64,000 bases of DNA, taken from NCBI RefSeq assembly GCF_900172335.1, contig NZ_FWFX01000010.1:1-64000 (forward strand), read 5' to 3'. Source of the DNA: Roseovarius albus (lineage in GTDB: Bacteria; Pseudomonadota; Alphaproteobacteria; Rhodobacterales; Rhodobacteraceae). Shown here piece after piece: positions 35,212-45,126 of the stretch. The position numbers and the translations under genes were made by a program. The notes beneath the pieces were generated by a model that saw only the letters and a program-made list of their open reading frames with translations, did not search any database and was not told where the DNA came from. Within the stretch, counting starts at the first letter, position 1. Each line of letters opens with the position of its first letter.

Positions 35212-36450
35212 TTACATGCCTCCCATCAAGCCACGGTTGAGAACTCCGCGCGGGTCAAATTTCTGTCTTATCCCATCGGACAAGGCTGCCAAGGGGGGTG
35301 GTTCCGGTTGAAACGCATTGACGTGTGGCCAGACCTCCTCCGGTGCCTTGATCAGTGTCGCATGTCCACCAAGATCCTGCGCCAACTCTTGTAGGTTCAT
35401 GTGACCAACGCGCACGCCCATGTCAGGTTCACAGTGATCATTCGGTCCGGCCTGCATGGACATATCCATTAGCATCTCTCGATCAGCCGCGAGCCACACC
35501 AACCCGCCCCCCCAATCCAAGATGGTTTTGCCAAGGAACCCATCGTGCAATCTACGAAGCTTCAGGAACAGGGACTCTGTATCGCCGGGTTTCAGCGACA
35601 GCCGCCAAACTGCAGGGTACGTCCCCAGCGCCGTAACATCGCGAACAGATTGCCAAAGCGACGTATTTTCTTCTGCATTCGTGAGCGTCTTGGCAGCGCC
35701 GAACTTGCCAAGTTTCTCGCTTAGCGCCTGAGCGCGGTAGGTGACAGAAGCGACAAAACCTTCGACGCGCAGAACCGTTTTGTTTTGCACATGGGCCGCA
35801 CCGGCCACATCAAAGGGGGAGCCCAAAGCAGCAGACATCGCTTTGACGGCATCTCTGAGGTCTAGCCCTTCCAACATCACGGTAGCGGTCGCTTCTGGCT
35901 GGGGTAGCACTTTGAATGAAACCTCGCTCAGAACACCCAAGGTGCCCCGATTGCCCGCCATCAGCTTGACCAGATCATAGCCAGTGACATTTTTCATCAC
36001 TCGGCCCCCGTTGGACAGGATACGCCCCTGCCCATCCACAAAGCGCACGCCCAACAGGAAGTCACGCGCGGCCCCACATTGGATGCGCCGGGGACCAGAA
36101 ACATTGGCAGCAAAAACCCCGCCAATCGTTGGCGTGCCATCCGTACCCAACAGGGGGCGGTGATCCATCGGTTCAAACGCGAGCTGTTGGTTTTCTGCAT
36201 CCAATGCGGCCGCAATCTCGGCCAGCGGTGTGCCCGCCTTAGCCACCATGGTCAAGGCACCGGGTTCGTAGAGCGTAATCCCCGCAATCCCAGATGTGGT
36301 GAGCAACTTCCCCGCGCACCGGCCCACTGGACGTGTGCCGCCACCCTCTATGCGCAAAGGCGAATTTGCAGAAGCAATGGCCTCTGCCAGGTCTGTTTCG
36401 CTTTCAGGCCTTAGCACTGCGTCTTTCCTGAAATTGGCTGCACCACTCAT
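35212..36450 (-). CDS. glcE: glycolate oxidase FAD-binding subunit
   Basis: 412 residues, FAD_binding_4 (PCMH-type) fold: SPLRIEGGGTRPVGR, LTMVAKAGTPLAEIAAAL, GGVFAANVSGPRRIQCGAARD, GGRVMKNVTGYDLVKLMAGNRGTLG. Shorter than GlcD and with the GlcE pattern of the glycolate oxidase complex. Its start overlaps the stop of glcD (ATGA), so the subunits are translationally coupled. Confidence 0.93.
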   Translation of the reverse strand: MSGAANFRKDAVLRPESETDLAEAIASANSPLRIEGGGTRPVGRCAGKLLTTSGIAGITLYEPGALTMVAKAGTPLAEIAAALDAENQQLAFEPMDHRPLLGTDGTPTIGGVFAANVSGPRRIQCGAARDFLLGVRFVDGQGRILSNGGRVMKNVTGYDLVKLMAGNRGTLGVLSEVSFKVLPQPEATATVMLEGLDLRDAVKAMSAALGSPFDVAGAAHVQNKTVLRVEGFVASVTYRAQALSEKLGKFGAAKTLTNAEENTSLWQSVRDVTALGTYPAVWRLSLKPGDTESLFLKLRRLHDGFLGKTILDWGGGLVWLAADREMLMDMSMQAGPNDHCEPDMGVRVGHMNLQELAQDLGGHATLIKAPEEVWPHVNAFQPEPPPLAALSDGIRQKFDPRGVLNRGLMGGM

Positions 36451-37886
36451 TCTGCCGCGATCCTGCGGGGTTCGCTGGCGGCCAATGGAAACACCTTAGC
36501 CGGGTTCAAAAGCCACTTGGGATCAAACACATCCTTGATTGCCATCTGGATATCCAGATCTTCGGGCGCGTATTGGTGGCTCATCAAGTCGCGTTTTTCA
36601 ACGCCGACGCCGTGTTCACCGGTCAGACAACCGCCGACTTCGACGCAAAGTTTGAGGATTTCGGCGCCAAATGCCTCACACTTTTCCAAATCACCAGGTT
36701 TGTTGGCATCAAACAGGATCAGCGGGTGCATGTTACCGTCGCCTGCGTGAAAAACATTGCCAACGCCTAAACCGAATTCTGCGCTCATCTCACCGATCCG
36801 ACGCAAAACGTAGGGGAGCTGGCTGACCGGAATCGTGCCATCCAGACACATGTAATCATTGATCTGCCCCATGGCCCCAAAGGCCGACTTGCGGCCCAGC
36901 CAGATCCGCGCACTTTCATCGGCAGAATTGCTTTGGCGCAATTCTACTGGGTTGTGGGTGCGGGCAATCTCCGAGATCTTGCCTAGTTGTACGTCAATTT
37001 CGTCTTCAGAGCCTTCGACCTCAACAATCAGAAGTGCTTCGCAATCAGGATATCCCGCGCCGGCAAAGGCCTCGGTCGCGCGAATGCAGGGCCGATCCAT
37101 GAACTCGATGGCCACGGGCAAAACACCCGCCTTGATGATGTCGGACACGCAATGCCCCGCGACTTCGTTCGAGTCGAACCCGATCAACACAGGTCGTGCA
37201 CCCTCGGGTTTGTGCAGGATGCGCAGGGTGGCCTCTGTCACAACGCCCAGCTGCCCTTCGGACCCACATACCACACCGAGCAGATCAAGACCCCCTGCAT
37301 CCAAGTGTGCACCACCGAGTTCGGCCACGGTGCCATCCATCAGCACCATCGTCACACCCATCAGATTGTTGGTAGTGACACCATATTTCAGGCAATGCGC
37401 CCCGCCGGAGTTCATCGCGATGTTTCCAGCGATTGCACAGGCCAACTGGCTTGAAGGGTCAGGCGCATAAAAAAAACCGTGCTCTTCGACTGCGCGGGTG
37501 ACGCTTAGATTGGTGCGCCCGGTTTGGACGCGGACAAAGCGGTTGTCATAGTCGGTTTCCAAGACCTCATTCATCCGCGCGACCCCAAGGATCACGCTGT
37601 CGGCGGTCGGCAATGCCCCACCTGCGAGAGACGTGCCCGCTCCGCGGGGGACGACAGGAACCCCCATCCGATGACATAGGCGCAGTACGTCAGCTACTTC
37701 GGCGGTCGAAGATGGCAGCACCGCAGCCAAAGGCGGACACTTGTAGGCGGTCAGGGCATCACATTCATAAGCACGGGTTTCAAATGGGTCGGAAATGATC
37801 GCATCGGGTGGCAAAATATTCGCCAGCTGCGCCAAAAACTCCGCCTTGCGAGCCAAGATTTTCGGATTGGGCTTGGGCATTTCCAT
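36447..37886 (-). CDS. glcD: glycolate oxidase catalytic FAD subunit
   Basis: 479 residues. FAD-binding PCMH domain with the VPVVPRGAGTSLAGGA motif, AGNIAMNSGGAHCLKYG, and a C-terminal cap with the GNVFHAGDGNMHPLILFD and GCLTGEHGVGVEKRD motifs of GlcD/D-lactate dehydrogenases. Glycolate is preferred over D-lactate because GlcE and GlcF follow. First gene of the operon; an inverted repeat directly upstream is a probable operator. Confidence 0.93.
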   Translation of the reverse strand: MEMPKPNPKILARKAEFLAQLANILPPDAIISDPFETRAYECDALTAYKCPPLAAVLPSSTAEVADVLRLCHRMGVPVVPRGAGTSLAGGALPTADSVILGVARMNEVLETDYDNRFVRVQTGRTNLSVTRAVEEHGFFYAPDPSSQLACAIAGNIAMNSGGAHCLKYGVTTNNLMGVTMVLMDGTVAELGGAHLDAGGLDLLGVVCGSEGQLGVVTEATLRILHKPEGARPVLIGFDSNEVAGHCVSDIIKAGVLPVAIEFMDRPCIRATEAFAGAGYPDCEALLIVEVEGSEDEIDVQLGKISEIARTHNPVELRQSNSADESARIWLGRKSAFGAMGQINDYMCLDGTIPVSQLPYVLRRIGEMSAEFGLGVGNVFHAGDGNMHPLILFDANKPGDLEKCEAFGAEILKLCVEVGGCLTGEHGVGVEKRDLMSHQYAPEDLDIQMAIKDVFDPKWLLNPAKVFPLAASEPRRIAAE

Positions 37887-37899
37887 GACGACCTCCAGT

Positions 37900-37922
37900 A
37901 TTGGTAATAAAATATAACCAAT
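37900..37922. promoter_or_regulatory. inverted repeat upstream of glcD, probable operator
   Basis: ATTGGT-N11-ACCAAT, starting 13 bases before the glcD start codon. The half-sites resemble those of FadR-subfamily GntR regulators such as GlcC and PdhR (TTGGT/ACCAA), though the spacer is longer than their consensus. No glcC gene is in the window. Confidence 0.5.
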
Positions 37923-38035
37923 TTAAGCCTGCCGCAAGCGAAACCTGCGGCCCGGTGACAACATCATGGTATGATGACGGAAAAGACACGCAGACGTGAG
38001 TGCAGAATCGCAAATTGGGACGATATAAACAACGT

Positions 38036-38395
38036 ATGAAACGCCTATACCTTTCTTTGATCGCCAGTTTGTGCGCAAGCATGGCTTCGGCTCATGACCC
38101 CGAAATTCTCGATGTCCAAGTCGAGAAGATGGGCATGTTGTGGAGCATTCACGTGACCGTGCAGCATGGTGATACCGGCTGGGATCACTATGCGGATGCT
38201 TGGGAGGTGCTTGATGCAGACGGCAACGTTCTGGCCACGCGCACCCTGCATCATCCCCATGTGGATGAACAACCCTTCACGCGGTCACTTCACTCTCTGG
38301 TCTTGCCCGACGGAACGCGCGAAATCTGGGTGCGGGCACATTGCTCCATAGCAGATTGGTCAAGTCAGCTGACAAAAGTGGAACTCACGCCCTGA
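38036..38395 (+). CDS. small secreted protein of unknown function
   Basis: 119 residues with a Sec signal (MKRLYLSLIASLCASMASA, cleavage before HDPE). The mature protein is beta-rich and contains many His and Asp residues (HDPE, HVTVQHGDTGWDHYAD, HHPHVDEQPF), so metal binding is possible. The chosen ATG gives a clean signal peptide. It is a single gene between the divergent glc operon and a convergent VWA operon, ending 5 bases from the latter. Confidence 0.75.
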   Translation: MKRLYLSLIASLCASMASAHDPEILDVQVEKMGMLWSIHVTVQHGDTGWDHYADAWEVLDADGNVLATRTLHHPHVDEQPFTRSLHSLVLPDGTREIWVRAHCSIADWSSQLTKVELTP

Positions 38396-38400
38396 TCGGT

Positions 38401-40449
38401 CTAGCGGCGCCCCTCATAGAGCCATGCCCCGGTCAGCAAAAGCGTGCTGAGCAACAGCATCAGCCAAGCTGGCAAAAGCGGGATTTGCGTCACAGACTTG
38501 GTTTCATAGGCATTGCGCGGTGTAAGCCCGATCCAGCCGCGCCCAGCGGCCGGACGCCCAGCGCGCACATCACGCAGACGTGGCAAGCCGTCCTCCAGCG
38601 CCATGATACCACCAGTGGATTGCTTGATGATGGGCTCCAGCAACTCGGTGCTGGCAAGGGTTTCATCAAACTCAATAGGCGCGGCAGGACCTAGGCCGAT
38701 CACAGCAGTATGATCTCCGTTTTCCAAACGATAGAGCCCAATTTCAGGGCCTTCGAATTGCGCCTCAAATTGACCCGGCGCGGTTTCTGATAACGCCAAA
38801 GACTGCATTTCGCCGCTGGGTGTCGTGACCACAACCTGACCAACCGCGTTTTCGAGCGAGCGGCGGATGATGCGCAATTTCTGGCCAGCGGCTTCGGCCC
38901 ACAGTGTTTCTTCCTCAAGTTCGGGTTCTTTCATCAGCCAGTGAGCCAAACGGCGTAACAATTCCAATTGTGGTCCGCCCCCTTCATACCCCCGGTGCCA
39001 CAGCCAGGCATGATCGGAACCCAACAAGGCCACGCGCCCCTCGCCGACGTGATCCAACACCAGAAGCGGGCGATCATCCACACCCGTCATCAATGTATCT
39101 CCGCGCTCTGCCTCCAAGTCGATATGACGCAACCAATGCCCCCACTCACCTTCAAATTCCTGCTCAAGCCCAGCAGTGACCGGATGGCGCTGACCCAGCT
39201 CTGATACTTGCGGTCGATAGGCCTCTTCAAAAATACGAACCGTCGGGCGCGCAGGAATGACATCTGCCAATGGTGTACGATATATACTTTCAGCGCTGGC
39301 AAAGTCTGGACCCGCCGCAATCAGAACAGCCCCACCCCCTTCGACATAGTTGCGCACGTTATCAAGATAGAGTGACGGCAAGATCCCGCGCCGTTTGTAG
39401 CGGTCGAAAATAATCAAATCGAAATCGTCGATCTTTTCCAAAAACAATTCGCGTGTCGGGAAAGCAATCAAGGACAACTCGCTGACCGGGACGCCATCTT
39501 GCTTTTCTGGAGGGCGTAAAATGGTGAAATGCACCAGATCAACCGAACTGTCGGATTTCAGCAGGTTTCGCCAGGTACGTCCTCCGGGATGCGGCTCACC
39601 CGAGACTAGCAAGACACTGAGCCGGTCGCGCACCCCGTTGATCTGAACCACAATGCTATTGTTGCGATCCGTCAACTCACCGTCTACTGCGGGCGTAGAA
39701 AACTGCAGCACATTTCGTCCGCCATGGGGCAGAATCAGGGGCAGCTCGATATCTGTACCGGTTGAGACCTCAAACTGTTGCGGGGTGTCACCATCAATCG
39801 AAACCTCCAATGGCACTTTATCGGCTCCATCAGGCCCAGCGCCCAAATCATCGATGCGCAAGGTCATGGTGATTTCTTCGCCAAGAATGGCAAAGGCCGG
39901 TGCATTGTCGATGGTCAACCGCCGATCCCAGTCTCCTTGCTTGCCGGTGTGCAACAGATGGATCGGTGCGGGCATATCGGATGCTCGATCCAAATCATGC
40001 ACTTGCCCGTCTGACAAAAGTATGGCCCCTGCAATACGCCCTTTGGGTGCTTCGGCCATGGCGTCGGACAAGGCCTGCATGATGCCGGTCCCGCTATTGT
40101 TGGCGCCATCTCCAACAGTGATTTCACGCAATTCTGTGTTTGGGCGGGCGGTTAACTGCTCTTTCAACGAAGCCGCGGCCTGCGACACGGCTTCATCTCG
40201 ATTTCCCAACTTCTGGCTAGCGCTACGGTCTTCGACCACAAAAACGATGTCATCCAGATGTTCGCGCTCTTCCTGTTGGATGACGGGCCCGGTGAGGGCC
40301 GCCAAAACCACAAGTGCTGCAAACGTCCGCAACGCCCAGCCGGACAGGCCACGCCACAGGGACAGGCCCAGACTACAAAGCACCATGCCAAACAAAACAG
40401 TGATAAATGGCCAAGGGGCAAGCGGGTCAAAGAGGATGGTTGTCGTCAT
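38401..40449 (-). CDS. membrane protein with VWA-like and GATase-like regions
   Basis: 682 residues. Two membrane helices at the N-terminus (about 12-60) and one at the C-terminus (PAWLMLLLSTLLLTGAWLYEGRR) frame a large periplasmic or cytoplasmic part. The VWA-like segment has a D-x-S-x-S MIDAS (VVEDRSASQ, about 92-96) and LLSDGQVHD. A central region (FDRYKRRGILPSLYLDNVRNYVEGGGAVLIAAGPDFA) is glutamine-amidotransferase-like without a nucleophilic Cys. Its start overlaps the stop of the DUF4159 gene. Last gene of the MoxR operon. Confidence 0.75.
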   Translation of the reverse strand: MTTTILFDPLAPWPFITVLFGMVLCSLGLSLWRGLSGWALRTFAALVVLAALTGPVIQQEEREHLDDIVFVVEDRSASQKLGNRDEAVSQAAASLKEQLTARPNTELREITVGDGANNSGTGIMQALSDAMAEAPKGRIAGAILLSDGQVHDLDRASDMPAPIHLLHTGKQGDWDRRLTIDNAPAFAILGEEITMTLRIDDLGAGPDGADKVPLEVSIDGDTPQQFEVSTGTDIELPLILPHGGRNVLQFSTPAVDGELTDRNNSIVVQINGVRDRLSVLLVSGEPHPGGRTWRNLLKSDSSVDLVHFTILRPPEKQDGVPVSELSLIAFPTRELFLEKIDDFDLIIFDRYKRRGILPSLYLDNVRNYVEGGGAVLIAAGPDFASAESIYRTPLADVIPARPTVRIFEEAYRPQVSELGQRHPVTAGLEQEFEGEWGHWLRHIDLEAERGDTLMTGVDDRPLLVLDHVGEGRVALLGSDHAWLWHRGYEGGGPQLELLRRLAHWLMKEPELEEETLWAEAAGQKLRIIRRSLENAVGQVVVTTPSGEMQSLALSETAPGQFEAQFEGPEIGLYRLENGDHTAVIGLGPAAPIEFDETLASTELLEPIIKQSTGGIMALEDGLPRLRDVRAGRPAAGRGWIGLTPRNAYETKSVTQIPLLPAWLMLLLSTLLLTGAWLYEGRR

Positions 40450-43193
40450 TGGCCCAACCTACCGAGAAGTGCAGGCACATGAACCTGGTCTGATTTATAG
40501 TTGCCAGTCAACACATGCATGACCAGATTGACCCCAAATCGATTGGCCAATTCTCGCTGGCGCTCGCCAGAATACCCGCGCCCAACAGGATATAGCGGTG
40601 CACCACTCTCATTGATCGCCCAAGCCGCCGCCCAGTCATTCCCCCCGATGATCACCGGCGTCACACCATCATTGAGGTTGCGAAATGGCATACCTTCGAT
40701 CTGCTCAGCGTCGGGTGGAGACGCCTCGACCCAGACAGGTTGACCGGTAAAACGACCGGGAAAATCCTGAAGCAGATAGAATGTCCGTGTCAAAACATGA
40801 TCGTGTGGCACAGGTTCGAGAGGCGGGATATCCAATGGGGCTGCGAGACGCTGGAGTTTCGCCCCGTTCGGGGAGGAGTTTCCAAAACCTGCGATATTGG
40901 CATCGCGCGTATCAAAAAGGATCAAACCGCCCGTGCGCAGATACTCATTCAGCCGCGAATACGCCTGATCGCTTGGTGCAGGTTGATCCGGGGTGATCGG
41001 CCAATAAATGAGAGGGTAAAACGACAACTCATCCGCTTCCAAATTGATCCCGATGGGGTTTGCTGGCTCGACCGAAGTACGAAAGAACAAGGTGCTACCA
41101 AGCCCGCGCAACCCGGCGTCAGACACACGATCGAGCTGCGCATCACCGGTCAGGACATAGGCCAGAACAACCTCACTTGTAGCCAGTTGGGCCTTGCTCT
41201 GTTGTGCCTGCCCAAGATCAGGAATCAGCAGTAAAGTAAGAACAACACCTATCGCACGTGTGGGCATAAGACGACCAGTCAATGCCAATGAAGCAAGGAT
41301 ATCTAACATCAATAAAAGAAGCGCGAGCGAGAGAAAAACACCACCTAACGGCTGCTCGACCGGAGGAGAAAGGTCCATGACGGGTACGCTTTCGGGCCAA
41401 TTCACGGGCCTCAGGTCAGGCTCCGCCGTTGTCACATTAAACGCCAAGCGCCGGTCCGACCCATCATAGAGCCCGGGTTGAAGGGTGGGGCCTGGCGGCT
41501 CTGAGATCAACCGCGTACCGTCGACACCCGGCAATGTCGTGGCCTGCGTCAGGTGGCCGAAGCCGTCAAGCACCTGAACAGGTTGCCATGTGGTGCCTTG
41601 CATCTGCACCAAATCAGGCGTGGTTGCGGCAGACGAGGTCGCCAAACGGTCCAGCATCTGCACGAACAAGCCTGACAGCGGCAAATTAGACCATTCGGCG
41701 TTGGCGGTGACGTGGAACAAGACCACCTGCCCCGCCCCCAGACGTTTGCGTGTGACAAGCGGCGTGCCATCGGTCAGCTGTGCAATCACACGTTCGGCCA
41801 GTGTCGGATCCGGTTGAGCCATAACTTGCGCGGTGATTGTGACTTCATCAGGAATCGCAAGGCCGAAAAATGGGCTGTCTTCCGCAAAGGGCGCAAGCGT
41901 TTTCGGGTCGCCCCAACTCATAGCACCGCCAATCATACGTCCCCCGGCACGCAAGCGCACAGGCATCAAATGGGTTTCTGCGTTCCGCGCCGTGTCACTC
42001 GCTGCCAAACGCGGACCGGCAAACCGAAGCAACGTGCCACCATTCTTGGCCCACTCGAGAAGAGCCTCTTCTTCGGCAACTGTCAGGATTGCGACATCGG
42101 CCAGAACAATGACGTCCGGGTTCGCGGGTAAAATGTCGAGCAGGCCGCCTTCCAGCATTTGCGCTGCGGGCAAAAAGGCTTGCTCAAGATAGTGAAGCGG
42201 CGACAGCAGCTCCAAACCCTCGCGATCTTCGCGCCCCGCGATCAAGGCTATTTCACGTTGTTTAAGGGTATCCGCCACCAAGGAAACGGCCCCGGGATGG
42301 GACTGCCCTGCGATTTGAAAACGTGTCAGGCGGGCACGCAGTTCGGCTGGCAGGGATAGCAAGCCCTCCGCCGAAAGTTTCTCCTCGGCAAAGCTGACTG
42401 GAACGCTGGCCGTCAAACGCAGTTCCCCGTTCGGATCACGTCCGTGCGCCTGAATCGTGATATCTGCTGCGCCATCCGCAGTTAGTCGATGCGCCGTCAG
42501 AACAATCTCCCCATCTGCGATGACGGGTGGGGAAAGGACCATCAACTGGCGATTGCCCTGATGGATCATCACGGGGCCATGGCTTTGTAGCGCAGCCATA
42601 AGATCGTCGCGCCCTTCGCGGGCCAATCCGTCCGAAAACCAACGGGTCTCAAAAGGTTCATCCCCTAATAACGTGATGATGTCTTTCGTTGCCTCTGGAT
42701 CGGCAGCCCAAGGGTTGGGGGCCATGCCAACCAGGCGCCCGCTCCAATCTGACGCTGCGCGAAATGCAAGTGGCTCTGGCGCGCTCAGCTGTAAAATCGC
42801 AGTGGGTCGTGCATCGCGGCCAGCCTCGTCCAGAAGAGAGTCGACGACAGCACGTTTGGTTGGCCACTCAATCGCACTGGCCCAACTGGCATCCATCACA
42901 ATCAACAGCGGCTCGCTGCGTTGGTCCGTGTCCTTTTGGTGCGGATTCAGAACCGGGCCAGCGAAGCCGATTATAATGGCCGCGATAGCCAACATGCGAA
43001 GCAGCAATAACCACCAAGGTGTGCGATCCGAGCTGCTGTCTTCGTCCCGCAGACCCAAGAGCAGGGCAACACCCGGAAACCGCCGCCGGACCGGCGCGGG
43101 GGGAATTGCGCGCAAAACAAACCACAAGATCGGAAGTATGGCCAAAGCCAGCAAAAGCACTGGTGAACTAAAACCGATCGCACCAAAGGTCAT
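40446..43193 (-). CDS. DUF4159 domain membrane protein with BatA-like N-terminus
   Basis: 915 residues. The first ~90 residues form the BatA-type two-helix region (FSSPVLLLALAILPILWFVLRAIPP, then a helix around 64-82). A VWA-like segment follows with a degenerate MIDAS (VMDASWASA). A third membrane helix lies near 625-650. The C-terminal ~210 residues are DUF4159 (VVLAYVLTGDAQLDRVSDAGL, LFDTRDAN, GGNDWAAAWA). Its frame is adjoined to DUF58 on one side and overlaps the 682-residue gene on the other. With MoxR and DUF58 it forms the usual alphaproteobacterial operon, thought to act in envelope or chaperone-like assembly. Confidence 0.82.
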   Translation of the reverse strand: MTFGAIGFSSPVLLLALAILPILWFVLRAIPPAPVRRRFPGVALLLGLRDEDSSSDRTPWWLLLLRMLAIAAIIIGFAGPVLNPHQKDTDQRSEPLLIVMDASWASAIEWPTKRAVVDSLLDEAGRDARPTAILQLSAPEPLAFRAASDWSGRLVGMAPNPWAADPEATKDIITLLGDEPFETRWFSDGLAREGRDDLMAALQSHGPVMIHQGNRQLMVLSPPVIADGEIVLTAHRLTADGAADITIQAHGRDPNGELRLTASVPVSFAEEKLSAEGLLSLPAELRARLTRFQIAGQSHPGAVSLVADTLKQREIALIAGREDREGLELLSPLHYLEQAFLPAAQMLEGGLLDILPANPDVIVLADVAILTVAEEEALLEWAKNGGTLLRFAGPRLAASDTARNAETHLMPVRLRAGGRMIGGAMSWGDPKTLAPFAEDSPFFGLAIPDEVTITAQVMAQPDPTLAERVIAQLTDGTPLVTRKRLGAGQVVLFHVTANAEWSNLPLSGLFVQMLDRLATSSAATTPDLVQMQGTTWQPVQVLDGFGHLTQATTLPGVDGTRLISEPPGPTLQPGLYDGSDRRLAFNVTTAEPDLRPVNWPESVPVMDLSPPVEQPLGGVFLSLALLLLMLDILASLALTGRLMPTRAIGVVLTLLLIPDLGQAQQSKAQLATSEVVLAYVLTGDAQLDRVSDAGLRGLGSTLFFRTSVEPANPIGINLEADELSFYPLIYWPITPDQPAPSDQAYSRLNEYLRTGGLILFDTRDANIAGFGNSSPNGAKLQRLAAPLDIPPLEPVPHDHVLTRTFYLLQDFPGRFTGQPVWVEASPPDAEQIEGMPFRNLNDGVTPVIIGGNDWAAAWAINESGAPLYPVGRGYSGERQRELANRFGVNLVMHVLTGNYKSDQVHVPALLGRLGQ

Positions 43194-44071
43194 CAGCGCT
43201 GCCCCCCTTGGTCAAAAGCACGGTAGAGCCACAGAAGCGCCGATTGAGCACTGTCGTTAGTGTGGTGACAGTGATAGCGCCAGCCAGTGGCACGGCATAG
43301 CTGGCGGAGCTGATCCTTGCGCGCTGCTAAGCGTCTGAGATAACGATCGCGCAGGTCGTTGGCCTGTAAGGTCTCGTGGTGCAACGTGCCGCCGCCACTT
43401 TCAAAAATAGCACGACCCCGATAAGGGAAGCTTTCCTCAGCCGGATCCAAAATCTGTAACAACACCCCACGCACGCCCCTGTCAGCCGTGGCAGCCATGG
43501 CAGATTGCAACTGATCCAGATCCCCCAGAAAATCCGAAACAAACAAAGCGTGACTATACGGTGGAATGGCCGCAAACGCGGGCGCGCCATAGTCGTCTTC
43601 GTGTTCTTGATCTAAGGCGGCGGCCAATCGGGTGATCTGCGCTGTACCCCGACGCGGTGGCAAAGTTGGCGCGGTCAGACCAACCCGTTCCCCACCCCGG
43701 TTCAGCAATATCGAAAGCGCCAATGACAACATCTGCGCTCGGTCCGACTTTTCTGGAAGAGCATCATCAGAAGTGAAACGCATAGAAGCCGCGTTATCAA
43801 CCCAGAACATGACCGTCTGAGCGATCTGCCACTCGCGCTGACGCACGAATTGCGCATCACTGCGTGCCGAACGCCGCCAATCGATGTGGCGACGTGAATC
43901 TCCGGGCTGCACTGGACGGTATTGCCAGAAGTCATCGCCCATGCCCGCACGACGACGACCATGATCCCCCAGCATGACAGCACCCGCCAGATGCCGGGCG
44001 CGCGCCAAGAGTGGCGGCAGGGCCTTGGCCTCAGATTCGGCGCGGGCGCGGAGGGGGAGAGGGTTGCTCAC
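43193..44071 (-). CDS. DUF58 domain protein
   Basis: 292 residues. The DUF58 core is visible as FWQYRPVQPGDSRRHIDWRRSARSDAQFVRQRE (segment ~47-79), followed by a VWA-like VMFWVDNAASMRF (MIDAS-like DNAAS). DUF58 proteins nearly always partner MoxR ATPases. Its start overlaps the MoxR stop by 4 bases and its stop touches the DUF4159 start, so all are translated together. Confidence 0.88.
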   Translation of the reverse strand: MSNPLPLRARAESEAKALPPLLARARHLAGAVMLGDHGRRRAGMGDDFWQYRPVQPGDSRRHIDWRRSARSDAQFVRQREWQIAQTVMFWVDNAASMRFTSDDALPEKSDRAQMLSLALSILLNRGGERVGLTAPTLPPRRGTAQITRLAAALDQEHEDDYGAPAFAAIPPYSHALFVSDFLGDLDQLQSAMAATADRGVRGVLLQILDPAEESFPYRGRAIFESGGGTLHHETLQANDLRDRYLRRLAARKDQLRQLCRATGWRYHCHHTNDSAQSALLWLYRAFDQGGQR

Positions 44072-45075
44072 GCAGCAGCCTCAATCCGGGTGACGGATTG
44101 CGTGACCGTTGCGATCAGATCTGGCAGCGTTTCCCCTCGGGCACGTGTTGCAAAGTTAAGAGCCATGCGGTGGCTGAGCACCGGCAAGGCAAGCGCAGCA
44201 ACATCATCCGCATCCGGTGCCAACCGCCCCTGCAGCATCGCGCGAGCACGTACCGCAAGCATCAAAGCCTGCGCTGCACGTGGTCCGGGGCCCCATGCGA
44301 CGGCATCCTTGACGGCGGTCGAGGCGCTCTCATCCTCGGGGCGGAAGGCGCGAACCAGTTCCAGAATGGTATTCATCACCTTTTCGCCCACGGGCATGCG
44401 GCGCAACAGTTCTTGCGCTTTCACTAACTCTTCAGCGGTGAAAACCTGATGCGCCTCTGCCTCGGTCGCGCCGGTTGTGGCCAGCAAGATATCTCGCTCA
44501 GTATTTAACGTTGGATAGGGCACATCGATCTGTACCAGGAACCGGTCAAGCTGGGCTTCGGGCAGAGGGTAAGTACCCTCTTGCTCAATCGGGTTTTGCG
44601 TCGCCAGCACGTGGAACGGGGCGTCAAGCACGCGATCTTGCCCGGCAACGGTCACTTGCCGTTCCTGCATCGCCTGCAATAGGGCTGATTGCGTCCGTGG
44701 GCTGGCGCGATTGATCTCATCTGCCATCAAAAGCTGGCAAAACACCGGGCCCTGAATGAACTTGAAACTGCGACTGCCATCAGTGCTGGTTTCCAGCACC
44801 TCGGACCCCAGAATATCTGCTGGCATCAGGTCAGGCGTAAACTGGACCCGATTGGAATGCAGGCCCATGACAGTCGATAGTGTTTCGACCAATCTGGTCT
44901 TGCCCAACCCCGGCAACCCCACCAACAGGCCATGACCACCACACAACAAGGCCGAAAGGGACAGATCGACCACCTGCTGCTGCCCAATAAAGCGCTGATT
45001 GATCGAGGCGCGCGCCTGCGCCAGCTTATCCTCAAGCGCTTCGATTTGGGTCAACAATTCGTTGTCATCCGTCAT
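44068..45075 (-). CDS. MoxR-family AAA+ ATPase
   Basis: 335 residues. Walker A GLPGLGKTRL (about 55-64), Walker B LLMADEINRASPRTQ, sensor ATQNPIEQEGTYPLPEAQLDRF. MoxR ATPases act as chaperones with VWA proteins for maturation or stability of envelope or enzyme complexes. The ATG follows AAGGAA by 7 bases; a Met 6 codons upstream has no ribosome site. First gene of the four-gene operon and divergent from a DUF1285 gene with only ~50 bases between. Confidence 0.92.
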   Translation of the reverse strand: MTDDNELLTQIEALEDKLAQARASINQRFIGQQQVVDLSLSALLCGGHGLLVGLPGLGKTRLVETLSTVMGLHSNRVQFTPDLMPADILGSEVLETSTDGSRSFKFIQGPVFCQLLMADEINRASPRTQSALLQAMQERQVTVAGQDRVLDAPFHVLATQNPIEQEGTYPLPEAQLDRFLVQIDVPYPTLNTERDILLATTGATEAEAHQVFTAEELVKAQELLRRMPVGEKVMNTILELVRAFRPEDESASTAVKDAVAWGPGPRAAQALMLAVRARAMLQGRLAPDADDVAALALPVLSHRMALNFATRARGETLPDLIATVTQSVTRIEAAA

Positions 45076-45126
45076 GGCAAAATTCCTTAACACTGGCTAT
45101 TCGTATAAGTGAGTGTATCGCTTTGA

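Noticed and set aside
39653..40522. 289-codon plus-strand frame
   Set aside because: Antisense to the VWA-like membrane gene; Ser-rich without domain.
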